A DNA stretch of 64,000 bases, from contig NZ_LHZV01000056.1 of assembly GCF_001581005.1 (NCBI RefSeq), positions 1-64,000 on the forward strand, read 5' to 3'. Positions 16,893 to 25,848 of the stretch are shown here, piece by piece (within the stretch, counting starts at the first letter, position 1; each line of letters opens with the position of its first letter). The notes below the pieces were generated by a model. That model saw only the letters and a list, made by a program, of their open reading frames with translations, had not been told where the DNA came from and did not search any database. A program made the position numbers and the translations under genes. The DNA is from Acetobacter orleanensis (GTDB taxonomy: Bacteria > Pseudomonadota > Alphaproteobacteria > Acetobacterales > Acetobacteraceae).

Positions 16893-18419
16893 ATGGAACA
16901 GAAGATGAAGGTTCATCGTCGCCTCGGCCTCTTCATGGCGTCCTCCCTGATGCTTTCGGCCTGTACTGTTGGGCCGAACTATCAGCCCGAGCGCATGAAG
17001 GTGCCTGCCCAGTTCAAGGAAGCAGCGGAAGAACACCCTGCAACTCCAGAAGAAATTGCCCGCACCAACAAGGAAATGACCGAGTGGTGGGCGGCGTTCA
17101 AAGACCCTATGCTGACCCAACTGGTCGAGCAGGCCATCAAAGGGAACTATGATCTCCAGATTGCCGGGCAGCGTATTCTGGCGGAACGCGCTATTCGTGA
17201 CCGCTCTGCATCCCAGTGGTATCCGCAGATGGATGCCAATGTCGGCGGTGGGGATGTCCGGTATTCTCTGAATATTGATAACTGGCCCCTGCGTCCGGGT
17301 AATCCGGCCAACCGCCCGGAAGCCTCCATGCTCACCTATGGCGCGATGGCGACGTGGGAAGTGGACGTGTTCGGGCGGATTCGCCGGGATGTAGAAGCGC
17401 ATGAGCGCGCAGTGGAGGCCTCCATTGAAGGCCGCCGCGCGCTGCTGATGACGATGCTGTCCGAACTGGCGTCAGACTACATGCTGCTGCGGGTCACGCA
17501 GTTGCAGATAAAAATTGCGACCGACAATATCGGCGTTGCGAAACGCGCGGTGGATCTGACCAACAAGCTGTATCTGGAAGGTGTGGGGAACACCCTTCAG
17601 ATTGCGCAGGCGCAAGCCGAGCTGGATACGCAGATTGCAGCGCGTGAGCCGCTGAAAACCCGTGTGTCTCAGGTGACACACGCCATTGCGGTGTTGCTTG
17701 GCCAGATGCCGGGGGCTCTGGAAGACCAACTGAAGGTACCGCGTCCTCTGCCGACCGTGCCGGAATTTCCTGCTACTATGCCGTCTGTCGTGATTGCCAA
17801 CCGCCCGGATATTCGCATGGCGGAGCGGCAATATGCGCTGGCAACGGCGCAGATTGGCGTGGCGGTCGCCAACCTGTATCCGCATTTTGTCATTCCGTTG
17901 ACGTTCAACCCGAATGCGTCGGCCATGTATCAGCTGTTTCAGGTGAACGCCATGAGCTGGCAGTTCCTGATGATGGCCAGCCTGCCGCTGATGCACGGTG
18001 GTAAAATGACCTCTGAGGTCCGGGCGACGCAGGCTTCCGCAGAGGCAGCACGTCTCACGTATCGGCAGTCCGTGCTCAATGGCTTCAAGGAAGTTGAAGA
18101 TGCCATGGCGGCATGGCACGATGACATTGAATATGCCGAACAACTGCATAAAGCCGCAGAAGATAGCGCGACGGCCAGTGAGCGGGCGCGGCGGCTGTAT
18201 GGTGCTGGTCTGGTTGGCTTTCTGGAAGTGCTAACAACCGAGCGTACAACCCTGAACGCCCAGAATATGGAAGCGATGGCGCGGTTGGAACGCCTGCGGG
18301 ATGCCGTGAACCTCTACACGGCGCTGGGTGCTGGCTGGAAAGGCGTTGCGCTGACCAACTCCACGCTCCCCGTTTCCCTCGAAACACAAAACGTGTTAGC
18401 GCGGGCTTTCAAGCAATGA
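16893..18419 (+). CDS. RND/NodT-type outer membrane factor lipoprotein (TolC-like)
   Basis: A 508-residue outer membrane efflux protein with a lipoprotein signal (SSLMLSAC, lipidated Cys near residue 24) followed by TVGPNYQPE, the typical NodT start. Two TolC-type repeats rich in coiled coil follow (about 70-260 and 290-480), with FGRIRRDVEAHERAVEAS and NPDRP-like positions (VIANRPDIRMAERQYA). It forms the outer-membrane exit for the HlyD adaptor. A start at 16905 (ATG AAG) is also possible. Confidence 0.92.
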   Translation: MEQKMKVHRRLGLFMASSLMLSACTVGPNYQPERMKVPAQFKEAAEEHPATPEEIARTNKEMTEWWAAFKDPMLTQLVEQAIKGNYDLQIAGQRILAERAIRDRSASQWYPQMDANVGGGDVRYSLNIDNWPLRPGNPANRPEASMLTYGAMATWEVDVFGRIRRDVEAHERAVEASIEGRRALLMTMLSELASDYMLLRVTQLQIKIATDNIGVAKRAVDLTNKLYLEGVGNTLQIAQAQAELDTQIAAREPLKTRVSQVTHAIAVLLGQMPGALEDQLKVPRPLPTVPEFPATMPSVVIANRPDIRMAERQYALATAQIGVAVANLYPHFVIPLTFNPNASAMYQLFQVNAMSWQFLMMASLPLMHGGKMTSEVRATQASAEAARLTYRQSVLNGFKEVEDAMAAWHDDIEYAEQLHKAAEDSATASERARRLYGAGLVGFLEVLTTERTTLNAQNMEAMARLERLRDAVNLYTALGAGWKGVALTNSTLPVSLETQNVLARAFKQ

Positions 18420-18435
18420 TCTGAAAGGTCACACC

Positions 18436-18720
18436 ATGAGCAGTTCTTCGTCCCCCTATGTGCGTCGACTGCTCTGGATTGCGGGCTGTCTGGCCGGTGG
18501 TTTTGCGGTGCTGTGTGTGAGCGGCTGGTCCTATGTCGTCAATAGTAGCACACAGGACACCGCGTGGGTCACAGCCCTGCGCTGGTTGCCGATTATGGCG
18601 GGCGTCATCACGGTCGGGGTGGGGTTTTATCTGCTCTATCTGCCAGTGCCGGAAGACCCGGAAGATTTCTTTCTGCCAGATGATGCTGACGGTGAGCTTG
18701 AAAGAACAGACGGAAAGTAA
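18436..18720 (+). CDS. Small two-segment membrane protein, unknown function
   Basis: A 94-residue protein with two hydrophobic segments (about 12-32 and 46-68) and an acidic tail (PEDPEDFFLPDDADGELE). It lies 16 bp after the outer membrane factor and is probably the last gene of the efflux operon. I do not recognise a family. It could be an accessory subunit but is too small to be the pump. Confidence 0.6.
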   Translation: MSSSSSPYVRRLLWIAGCLAGGFAVLCVSGWSYVVNSSTQDTAWVTALRWLPIMAGVITVGVGFYLLYLPVPEDPEDFFLPDDADGELERTDGK

Positions 18721-18858
18721 AAGACGCTTCCTATAGAGGCAGTCTGAGTTATTCAGCCCGTCCGCCGTCCATAATCCGCAGTTTATAAAGAAAACAGATG
18801 TCACCTATTTGGGTGGCCGATACCAAAAGATGTTCGTTTAGACGCCTGCTGGCGGGTG

Positions 18859-18883
18859 CCCCTTCCTTTGTGTCAGGAAGGGG
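18859..18883 (+). terminator. Stem-loop, possible terminator of the efflux operon
   Basis: A perfect 8-bp stem CCCCTTCC / GGAAGGGG with a 9-nt loop, followed about 8 bp later by a T-rich run (TTTATTTTTT). It lies between the convergent efflux operon and the RidA gene. The gap before the T-run makes it a weak intrinsic terminator. Confidence 0.4.
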
Positions 18884-18893
18884 GTGGGTGGCT

Positions 18894-19427
18894 TTATTTT
18901 TTCGGCAGTCTTATGGCGGTGACTTCAATTTCAATCAGCCAGCCGGGGTTGGCCAGTTGTGCGACAGCAAAGGCAGAGCGCACAGGCAGGTTAGGCTGCT
19001 TTTCCGTGCCGAAATACTGGGTGTAGGCCTTCATCATGCCTTCAAAATCCAGTTGCTTCGTGCGCGGGTCCGCAACCATGTAGATGTGCATCTGCACGAT
19101 ATCGCCCATGGTCAGGTTCAGTTTTTTCAACTCGCCTTCAATGCGTTGAAGGGACGCGAGGGTTTGGGCCTGTGTGTCCCCATAGGCTTCAAGGCTTTTG
19201 GGCGGCGCGGTCTTGTCCTGCACCGGGGCTCCCATGCCGCTCAGATAAATGGTGGTGGCACCGGCGGGGACTTCTATGGCCGCAGAGATGGGGAATTTCC
19301 CTTCCCCATGCCGGATAATGCTTTCAGCAGGGGCCCCTGCGGCAAGGGCTGGGGCGGACAGCAGGACAGGGGCCGCGACCAGCACCGTCAGGGCTGCTGC
19401 GGGGATCAGGCTTTTGATAAGGCGCAC
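18894..19427 (-). CDS. Exported RidA/YjgF family protein
   Basis: A 177-residue RidA-fold protein with a signal peptide (LIPAAALTVLVAAPVLLSAPALA), so it acts in the periplasm. The RidA core shows IYLSGMGAPV, SLQRIEGELKKLNLTMGDIV, and YFGTEKQPNLPVRSAFAVAQL with the conserved Arg. Cytosolic RidA enzymes hydrolyse reactive imines made by amine-oxidising or PLP enzymes. It starts 1 bp after the cytochrome c stop in an operon with an exported amine oxidase, which suggests it clears the imine product there. Confidence 0.85.
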   Translation of the reverse strand: MRLIKSLIPAAALTVLVAAPVLLSAPALAAGAPAESIIRHGEGKFPISAAIEVPAGATTIYLSGMGAPVQDKTAPPKSLEAYGDTQAQTLASLQRIEGELKKLNLTMGDIVQMHIYMVADPRTKQLDFEGMMKAYTQYFGTEKQPNLPVRSAFAVAQLANPGWLIEIEVTAIRLPKK

Positions 19428-19428
19428 G

Positions 19429-19863
19429 TTATTCTTCCTCTACCGACAGATGGGGGCGTATTTCGGAAACGTCTTCCGGTTTTAATGTGTCAGGATAATG
19501 GTTCCCGAAATGTGTGCGAATGTAGTTGACCACATTCGCGACCTGCTGGTCATTCAGCAGCCCGGAAAACCATGGCATACCGCCAAAACCATTCAGTACC
19601 ACATAGGCTGGATACTGAGCACTCTGGAGTTTGGGGTTGCCCGCCAGTGCCGGGAATTTTGCGCCAGCGCCCAGAGCGCCTTTGCCATCTGGCATGTGGC
19701 AGCTCTGGCAGACATGGCGATAAACAGCCTCACCATCCGGCATGGTCTGCATTTTACCGGCCACCGCACTCGCACTGTCCGCGTGGGCGGCTATAGGGGC
19801 AACAACCGGCAAGACAAAGCCCGTGGTGATGAAAAGAGACGTCATAAGCAGAAGTTTACGCAT
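19429..19863 (-). CDS. Exported c-type cytochrome
   Basis: A 144-residue class I cytochrome c with a signal peptide (LLMTSLFITTGFVLPVVAPIAAHA) and one haem-binding motif CQSCH (about residue 54), with a distal Met candidate in GFGGMPWFSG. The ATG overlaps the amine oxidase stop by one base (TGATG). The tight coupling suggests it accepts electrons from the oxidase and passes them to the respiratory chain, as periplasmic dehydrogenases of acetic acid bacteria do. Confidence 0.88.
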   Translation of the reverse strand: MRKLLLMTSLFITTGFVLPVVAPIAAHADSASAVAGKMQTMPDGEAVYRHVCQSCHMPDGKGALGAGAKFPALAGNPKLQSAQYPAYVVLNGFGGMPWFSGLLNDQQVANVVNYIRTHFGNHYPDTLKPEDVSEIRPHLSVEEE

Positions 19864-21464
19864 CAGGCGGCTCCCAGCGCGCGTTTGTGCAGACGGGTGA
19901 CAGCATCCAGAGCGGAGAGAATGGCCCCCTCCTGCCAGCAGCCGACATAAGAGGCATGTTCCCCGGCCAGAACGAGGCGGTTATCTATACTACACAGTGT
20001 TTTGTAATGGGTTTTGCGAGCTTCTTCCGTCCACATGGAACAGCAGCCGAGTGTCCACGGAACACGGCTCCAAGCAAAACTGACGCCGTTTGAGAACTCT
20101 TTGCGATATTGGGGATGAATGGCCATGCCCTGATCCAGCGCACGCTGAAGGCGCTGTTCCGGCGTCATGCCTGCAAAATCATAGGCGGCGGGGCCAAACA
20201 TATACCCCCCGAGTAGGACGGCCGGACCTTTTGAGAAAATGCCGTGGCTGGGGTAGGAAATCTGGCTGATCTGCTGGTCGGTAAAGCTGATGCCGCCGTA
20301 AATCTGGTCATCTTCTTCCCAGAAGCGGCGTTTGAATTCCAGACCCATCTTGACGGAAGAGGCATAGGGCACAGCGGCAATGGCGGCCTTCATCCCGTCC
20401 GTGACCTGCACATCAAGCTGGGACAGAACGGAAAGCGGGATGGTGCAGACGCAATAGTCCGCCTGTGCCGTGCGCACGGCATCGCCATGGGCGGTGTCCG
20501 TATAGGTCACGGTTACGCCGTGGTCATCCTGATGGATGGAGGAGACCTTGCAGTTCAGCGTAATGAGGTCCTTGACCTGTCGGGTAAAGCCTTTGCCGAT
20601 CTGGTCCATGCCGCCAACGGGCTGGAACATGGTGGTCTGCATATCCAGCCGTTCGTGAAAGGCGATCCAGTTCCACAGGCCGGATTCCATGACATCCTTG
20701 CGGGCAAAGAGATCAGACGGGACGGGTGCACCATCAATCCCGCCGCCCTGCGGTTTTTCAAAACCCCTGCGCAGAGAACTGGTATTGCCTTTGGTATAGG
20801 CCATATCCTTGTTCAGAGCCCCCCAAGATTTCATGGCCTGACGGATGTGGGCGCGCTCATCGTCTGAAACGAACTCATCCAGCTTATGCTGGTCGATCGC
20901 TTTTGCCAGAAGTTCCGCCGTAAAACCGTTGAAATCTGAAGCAAGTTCCCGATAACGCACGGCCTTTCCACCAAAGGCGCCGGTGGAGTGCAGCCAGCTA
21001 TTGTGGTTCAGTTCGACAAAAGGTTCGAGCTGCACACCAAATTCCCGGCAGTAATGCAGCAGGCCCTGATGGTGGTAGGGGATACGCCACGGGCCGGGAT
21101 TGATATAGTTGCCGGGTGCAAAACCAACTTTCTGGGTGGCACCCCCGAGTTCCGTAACGGTGTCACCCCCCCGCAGGCTGATGTTGCGGCCACCGCTGCG
21201 GCTCTGAAATTCCAAAATCTGGACGTCGTACCCCGCTTTGCGCAGTTCGTAAGCTGAAAGCATACCGGCCAGACCGGACCCCAGCACCAGAACGCGGGTG
21301 CCACGTTTGGCTCCTGTCAGCTTGGGCGGGCCACGGAAATCTGTTCCCATGGCGTGGCCCAGTGTGGTCATGGCCTGATACAGCGCGGCGCTGCCAGCCA
21401 GAGTGCCGATGCGGGTCAGAAGTTGCCGGCGCGTCGGCGCGGTGGGCGGATGAGCGTGTGGCAT
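19863..21464 (-). CDS. Exported flavin-containing amine oxidase
   Basis: A 533-residue FAD enzyme of the monoamine oxidase / L-amino acid oxidase superfamily. A twin-arginine-like leader (TRRQLLTRIGTLAGSAAL) precedes the dinucleotide-binding motif VLGSGLAGMLSAYELRKAGY and the Arg-Gly-Gly box (FQSRSGGRN). The C-terminal FAD signature is LVLAGEHASYVGCWQEGAIL. It would oxidise an amine to an imine outside the cytoplasm. ATG 21464 was preferred to 21503 because it puts the twin-Arg motif near the N-terminus. It leads an operon with cytochrome c and exported RidA. Confidence 0.85.
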   Translation of the reverse strand: MPHAHPPTAPTRRQLLTRIGTLAGSAALYQAMTTLGHAMGTDFRGPPKLTGAKRGTRVLVLGSGLAGMLSAYELRKAGYDVQILEFQSRSGGRNISLRGGDTVTELGGATQKVGFAPGNYINPGPWRIPYHHQGLLHYCREFGVQLEPFVELNHNSWLHSTGAFGGKAVRYRELASDFNGFTAELLAKAIDQHKLDEFVSDDERAHIRQAMKSWGALNKDMAYTKGNTSSLRRGFEKPQGGGIDGAPVPSDLFARKDVMESGLWNWIAFHERLDMQTTMFQPVGGMDQIGKGFTRQVKDLITLNCKVSSIHQDDHGVTVTYTDTAHGDAVRTAQADYCVCTIPLSVLSQLDVQVTDGMKAAIAAVPYASSVKMGLEFKRRFWEEDDQIYGGISFTDQQISQISYPSHGIFSKGPAVLLGGYMFGPAAYDFAGMTPEQRLQRALDQGMAIHPQYRKEFSNGVSFAWSRVPWTLGCCSMWTEEARKTHYKTLCSIDNRLVLAGEHASYVGCWQEGAILSALDAVTRLHKRALGAA

Positions 21465-21823
21465 CAAGTAATCCCGAGATGATTTCAAAAAATCAGACCG
21501 CATGGAATGACCGGCATGTGCGGAGACCGATCATGACGATGTCAGATTATTCCCTTATCGCAATGCTAAGGCATCTGTTACGACATGACAACATCTCAGA
21601 GGGCAACAGGCGTGCAAAATAATACACAGGGCACCGGGGGTGTCCTGTGAGGAACTTCAGAGGAAAAGCGGAGGTGTCTGGGCCCGTTTCAGAAAATCGG
21701 TAACGGGTCGGTCGGACGTTTTGCGACTGACAGGCGGCTTTTCCGTGACGATGCTGGGCATCCGGGCCAGAAAGACAACGCCTAAGGGCGCAAAACGTCC
21801 TGCCTGAGTTCTGAGGCAGATTT
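21465..21823. other. 359-bp intergenic region between hpnG and the amine oxidase operon
   Basis: No convincing gene is seen. It contains the promoter side of the amine oxidase operon (minus strand) and the 3' side of hpnG. A small hairpin CTGCCT / AGGCAG (21800-21819) lies just past the hpnG stop and may end hpn operon transcription. The rest has no strong repeat or structure that I can see. Confidence 0.5.
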
Positions 21824-22528
21824 TTAGTGGGCGAACCGCGCAAAGGCAGGGCGGGTGCGCTGCTGTTCTAGAAAGGCCAGCATAGCGGCGCGGGCGCGGC
21901 CAGCATCTTTGCCAAGGCTGATTAGGCCTGAAATTTGGCCGGGATGGCGCAGCAGAGACCCAAGAAGGGCCTTAATGTCCAGCCCGCCATCAGGAGACAG
22001 GACGGTGCCAGCAACGGGCGGCAGGGACCGTGTGGCAGGGTCACACACCACGCGGAGGGCGCCAAAGGGCAGCCCGGCTTCTTCCGCAGCGCGGGCCAGA
22101 AAGCCGCTTTCCATATCCAGAGCGGCGCACTGGCTGGTGGTAAACAGATGCGCTTTTTCAGCCGCATCCAGCACCACGGTGTCACTATGGAGCAGAGCGT
22201 TCCCCCGCACCTCCGGCAGGCCCGCGCCAAGAATATGGCGCAGTGTCGGGTCACACGGATAAGGGATGCCCCATGCCATGACGCGCTCTGGCACAATCAG
22301 GGTGCCGGGCGGGAAGGCTGGGTCCAGCCCAGCGGCCAGCCCGAAGGACAGAAGGCAGTCCGCACCGCAGGACGCCAGACGGGCAGCTTCACGCTGCGCG
22401 CCGGTGCGGGTGGCCCCGCTGGCGGCAATGGCGGCATGTGGGAAAACATGCCGGATCAGTCTGGCCTCCGCCTTCAGGCCGACAAGAATACCGGGGTGGC
22501 GTGGGGGGAGCTGTGCGGGATCAGTCAT
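21824..22528 (-). CDS. hpnG: Hopanoid-associated phosphorylase HpnG
   Basis: A 234-residue nucleoside phosphorylase-fold protein. Family members act on adenosylhopane, releasing adenine on the way to bacteriohopanetetrol. Visible family features are GILVGLKAEARLIRHVFP, the SFGLAAGLDPAFPPGTLIVPE stretch (two halves: SFGLAAGLDPA and PPGTLIVPE) and the AALDMESGFLARAAEEAG substrate-site block with Met-Glu-Ser. It lies 3 bp after shc, at the 3' end of the hopanoid operon. Confidence 0.9.
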   Translation of the reverse strand: MTDPAQLPPRHPGILVGLKAEARLIRHVFPHAAIAASGATRTGAQREAARLASCGADCLLSFGLAAGLDPAFPPGTLIVPERVMAWGIPYPCDPTLRHILGAGLPEVRGNALLHSDTVVLDAAEKAHLFTTSQCAALDMESGFLARAAEEAGLPFGALRVVCDPATRSLPPVAGTVLSPDGGLDIKALLGSLLRHPGQISGLISLGKDAGRARAAMLAFLEQQRTRPAFARFAH

Positions 22529-22531
22529 GCC

Positions 22532-24511
22532 TCAAAACCCGAAAGCCATGCGGCGCGTATTGCTGCTTTCCAGAGTACGGTAACGCGCCAGCGCCATCAG
22601 CGGGAAAAACTGCCGGTAACCGTGGTAGCGGAGGTAAAACACCTTGGGGAAGCCGACGGCGTTGTAAGGCGCTTCGTGCCATTCCCCATTGTCATCCTGC
22701 TGTGCTGCCAGCCAGTTGATGCCACGGAGCACTGCCGGGTCATCCCGTCGGCCAGCGGCCATCAGGCCCAGAAGCGCCCACGCTGTCTGAGACGGCAGGC
22801 TTTCACTGTAGGTGCCATGGTTGCCGCCTTCATAAGACTCGCAGCCTTCGCCCCAGCCGCCATCCGACCGCTGCACGGATCGCAGCCATTCCACGGCCTT
22901 TACAACCGCCGGGTCATCCTGTGAGACACCTGCGGCGTTGAACGCGCACAGAGCAGACCATGTGCCATAAATATAGTTGGTACCCCAGCGGCCAAACCAT
23001 GAGCCGTCTTTTTCCTGCTCCTTGCGCAGGTAGGTCAGCGCACGCTCAATAACCGGGCGGTCTTCCACGTTGCCCAACTGGGCCAGAAAAGAAATGCAGC
23101 GCGCCGTCACGTCCGCTGTCGGCGGGTCCAGCAGAGCGCCGTGGTCCGAGAAGGGAATGTGGTTCAGCACATCCTTGCTATTATCAATATCAAAAGCGCC
23201 CCAGCCACCATCGCGGCTCTGCATCCCGAGAATCCACTGGCGGGCACGGGCGATGGATTCCGTATTGGCCGGGTCGGCCTCACGGTGCAGCAGCATGCCA
23301 ACTACGGCGGTATCATCCACATCCGGGTAATAGTCATTGCCATACTGGAAGGCCCAACCACCGGGGGCGAGGTCCGGGTTGTTAATGGCCCAGTCCCCCT
23401 TCACATCCAGAATCTGCTTCTCGCGCAGCCATTTACTGGCCTTGCGCAGGTCTTGCAGCGTTTCCTGCGGAGCTATGCCTTTTGGGCCGGAGGCGGCTTC
23501 AAGCATGGCGTGGCCAGAAAGTGCGGTATCCCAGATTGGGGAGACGCAGGGCTGGCAATAGACTTCATCATCCTTATGCACCAGCAGACCCTGCACAGCC
23601 TCCCATGCCGTCACGGCGCGTGGGTCACTGTCCGGCACGCCAAGGGCGCGGTACATCATGACAACATTGGCCATGGCTGGATAAATTGCGCCCAGACCAT
23701 CCTTACCGTTCAGGCGGGGTTCAATGAAATCAATGGCAGCCTGAATGGCTTTTTCATGCGTGCTGGCTGGTATCAGGCTCCGGGTCGGCCGCAAAAGACT
23801 GTCCAGCCCCTTGAATACACGGCCCCAGATAGAGCGATACGGGCCACGAATCCAGTCCGTGACGCGTTCTGGCGGGGTGACGAACAGTTCCCGGACATGG
23901 ATCTGGCGCGGATTGATGGCGATGGGCCGCAGAGCCGCCAGCACCAGCAGCGGCGCAATGACCGTGCGGGACCAGTACGACATGTTCCAGACGGAGAAGA
24001 ACGCCTTGCGCGGCAGGAGCATCAGTTCCACAGGCATGACCGGCGTGGCGCGCCACGGCACATCCCCGAACAGGGCAAGCTGGATACGGGTGAACACATT
24101 GCTACGTTCGGCCCCGCCATGCGCCAGAATGGCCTCCCGCGCGCGGCGCATATGGGGGGCATTGATGTCTTCCCCGGTTGCTTTCAGCGCAAAATAGGCT
24201 TTGACGGAGGAGGAGAGGTTGAACCCGCCGTTGTGGTAAAGCGCCCAGCCGTCATGTTCCGGGCTCTGCGTCCGGCGCAGATAGACGGCAATTTTCTGCT
24301 CAAGGGCGTCATCAATCCGATCCAGATAATGTTCCAGCAGGATATATTCCGCCGGAATACTGGAATCGGCTTCCAACTCATACACCCAGTGCCCGTCAGT
24401 CTGCTGCTGTCGCCCTAACGCGGCCTGAGCATTTTGAACCACACGCTCCAGATCCTCACCGGAAAGCGGGAGTTGGGGGCGTGTGCTGCCATCAGCGGCC
24501 ATGGGGGTCAT
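22532..24511 (-). CDS. shc: Squalene-hopene cyclase
   Basis: A 659-residue class II triterpene cyclase that turns squalene into hopene and hopanol at the inner membrane. The acid motif DXDD is present as DVDDTAVVGM (about residue 390), and several QW repeats are visible (QSRDGGWGAFD, KEQEKDGSWFGRWG, QRSDGGWGEGCESY). Length is normal. It follows hpnE by 21 bp and precedes hpnG by 3 bp. Confidence 0.97.
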   Translation of the reverse strand: MTPMAADGSTRPQLPLSGEDLERVVQNAQAALGRQQQTDGHWVYELEADSSIPAEYILLEHYLDRIDDALEQKIAVYLRRTQSPEHDGWALYHNGGFNLSSSVKAYFALKATGEDINAPHMRRAREAILAHGGAERSNVFTRIQLALFGDVPWRATPVMPVELMLLPRKAFFSVWNMSYWSRTVIAPLLVLAALRPIAINPRQIHVRELFVTPPERVTDWIRGPYRSIWGRVFKGLDSLLRPTRSLIPASTHEKAIQAAIDFIEPRLNGKDGLGAIYPAMANVVMMYRALGVPDSDPRAVTAWEAVQGLLVHKDDEVYCQPCVSPIWDTALSGHAMLEAASGPKGIAPQETLQDLRKASKWLREKQILDVKGDWAINNPDLAPGGWAFQYGNDYYPDVDDTAVVGMLLHREADPANTESIARARQWILGMQSRDGGWGAFDIDNSKDVLNHIPFSDHGALLDPPTADVTARCISFLAQLGNVEDRPVIERALTYLRKEQEKDGSWFGRWGTNYIYGTWSALCAFNAAGVSQDDPAVVKAVEWLRSVQRSDGGWGEGCESYEGGNHGTYSESLPSQTAWALLGLMAAGRRDDPAVLRGINWLAAQQDDNGEWHEAPYNAVGFPKVFYLRYHGYRQFFPLMALARYRTLESSNTRRMAFGF

Positions 24512-24532
24512 CCTTTTTGTTGGCGTCTTTTT

Positions 24533-25828
24533 TTAGGGCTGACGCAGGCCAAGTGTGTGGACAGCTTTAACACCAGATCTCATGGCGCCTTCAAGTGTGG
24601 CGGGGAGTCCGGTTGCCGTCCAGTCTCCAGCCAGAGCAAGGTTTACTAGATGCGTTGCGGGGCCGGGGCGCAGGCGGTTTTGCTCCGGGGTGGCGGCAAA
24701 GGTCGCGCGCTTTTCCCATACCACGCGTTGGCGCGGCGGGGTGGCGGGGAGAGGCTCTTTCAGCACAGGGTCACACGCACGGCGCACGTCATGCCAGATG
24801 GTGCTGGCAAGAGTGTCGGGGTCCTGCTCCGCAAAGCGGTTGGCGGCACTGACGGTAACAGAGAGAATATCGCCGCGCAGGAACACCCATTCCGCAATGC
24901 TACCAACCAGCCCCATAAAACCAGCTTTTGCAAAGGAGCCGAGCGCACGCGGCGCGGTGTCCGTGCGGAAATGCAGATTGAGAATACTTTCAAACGCGTT
25001 GGGAACCTGAAAGCCGGGGAGGTGAGGAGCCAGCAGACTTTCCGCCACCGGGGCTGGCACGGCCAGAATGACGGTGTCTTCCTCCGTGAGCGGGATCACG
25101 CCATCCGCGGTATGCAGGCCGGTCACGCGGCCCCGGCTGACATCCAGCGCGCTAATGCGGCTCTGGGTGCGGACTTCCGCATGCAGGATGCCCAGATGCG
25201 CCAGTGCCGGGTCCACCAGTGTTTCAGAAAGTCCGTCCTTGGGGAACCATGGCACGCAGGCCTTGCCGCCAAGGGAGAGGGATTCCTTCACCACGGCACC
25301 AAGCAGCGCCGCACTTCCGGTCTCACAGGACGTGTTGAGGGCGGAAATGGCGAAAGGCTCCAGCAGGCGGCGGCTGAGTGCGCCGGGCAGCAGGCAGTCG
25401 GACACGTTTTCGTCTTCACGCGCCTGCATCAGCTTTTGCAGGCTGCGCAGTTCCACCACCCGCATGTCCGGTACCCGCCGGTGTGGCTGGAAGACCCACC
25501 ACGGCATCCGCCCGCGTGAGAGGTCCAGCGTCCAGCGCGCGCCTTCTGCCAAATCTACAAACGGGAAGATGGGAATACCGGGGCCGGTCAGCGTATCGGT
25601 CCCGCCGGTCATGGCGAGATAACGGAAAACGGTTTTGTTGGCGGACAGCAGCAGATGGTTACCGTTATCAATCCGGCAACCCAGTTGTTTGTCCTCGTAA
25701 GACCGGGCACGGCCGCCGCAGGCGCGGCCTGCTTCATGCACAATAACGCGGCGGCCGGAACCGGCTACTTCCACAGCGGCGGCCAGACCAGCCACGCCAC
25801 CGCCAATAATGTGCACAGATGCAGCCAT
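24533..25828 (-). CDS. hpnE: Hydroxysqualene dehydroxylase HpnE
   Basis: A 431-residue FAD protein of the squalene-associated desaturase family that reduces hydroxysqualene to squalene. It has the Rossmann motif IIGGGVAGLAAAVEVAGSG at the N-terminus and HEAGRACGGRARSY after it, and a C-terminal FAD block ending LALAGDWTATGLPATLEGAM. It sits between hpnD and shc in pathway order. Confidence 0.93.
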   Translation of the reverse strand: MAASVHIIGGGVAGLAAAVEVAGSGRRVIVHEAGRACGGRARSYEDKQLGCRIDNGNHLLLSANKTVFRYLAMTGGTDTLTGPGIPIFPFVDLAEGARWTLDLSRGRMPWWVFQPHRRVPDMRVVELRSLQKLMQAREDENVSDCLLPGALSRRLLEPFAISALNTSCETGSAALLGAVVKESLSLGGKACVPWFPKDGLSETLVDPALAHLGILHAEVRTQSRISALDVSRGRVTGLHTADGVIPLTEEDTVILAVPAPVAESLLAPHLPGFQVPNAFESILNLHFRTDTAPRALGSFAKAGFMGLVGSIAEWVFLRGDILSVTVSAANRFAEQDPDTLASTIWHDVRRACDPVLKEPLPATPPRQRVVWEKRATFAATPEQNRLRPGPATHLVNLALAGDWTATGLPATLEGAMRSGVKAVHTLGLRQP

Positions 25829-25848
25829 GCCGTTGGCCTCTTTCAGAA

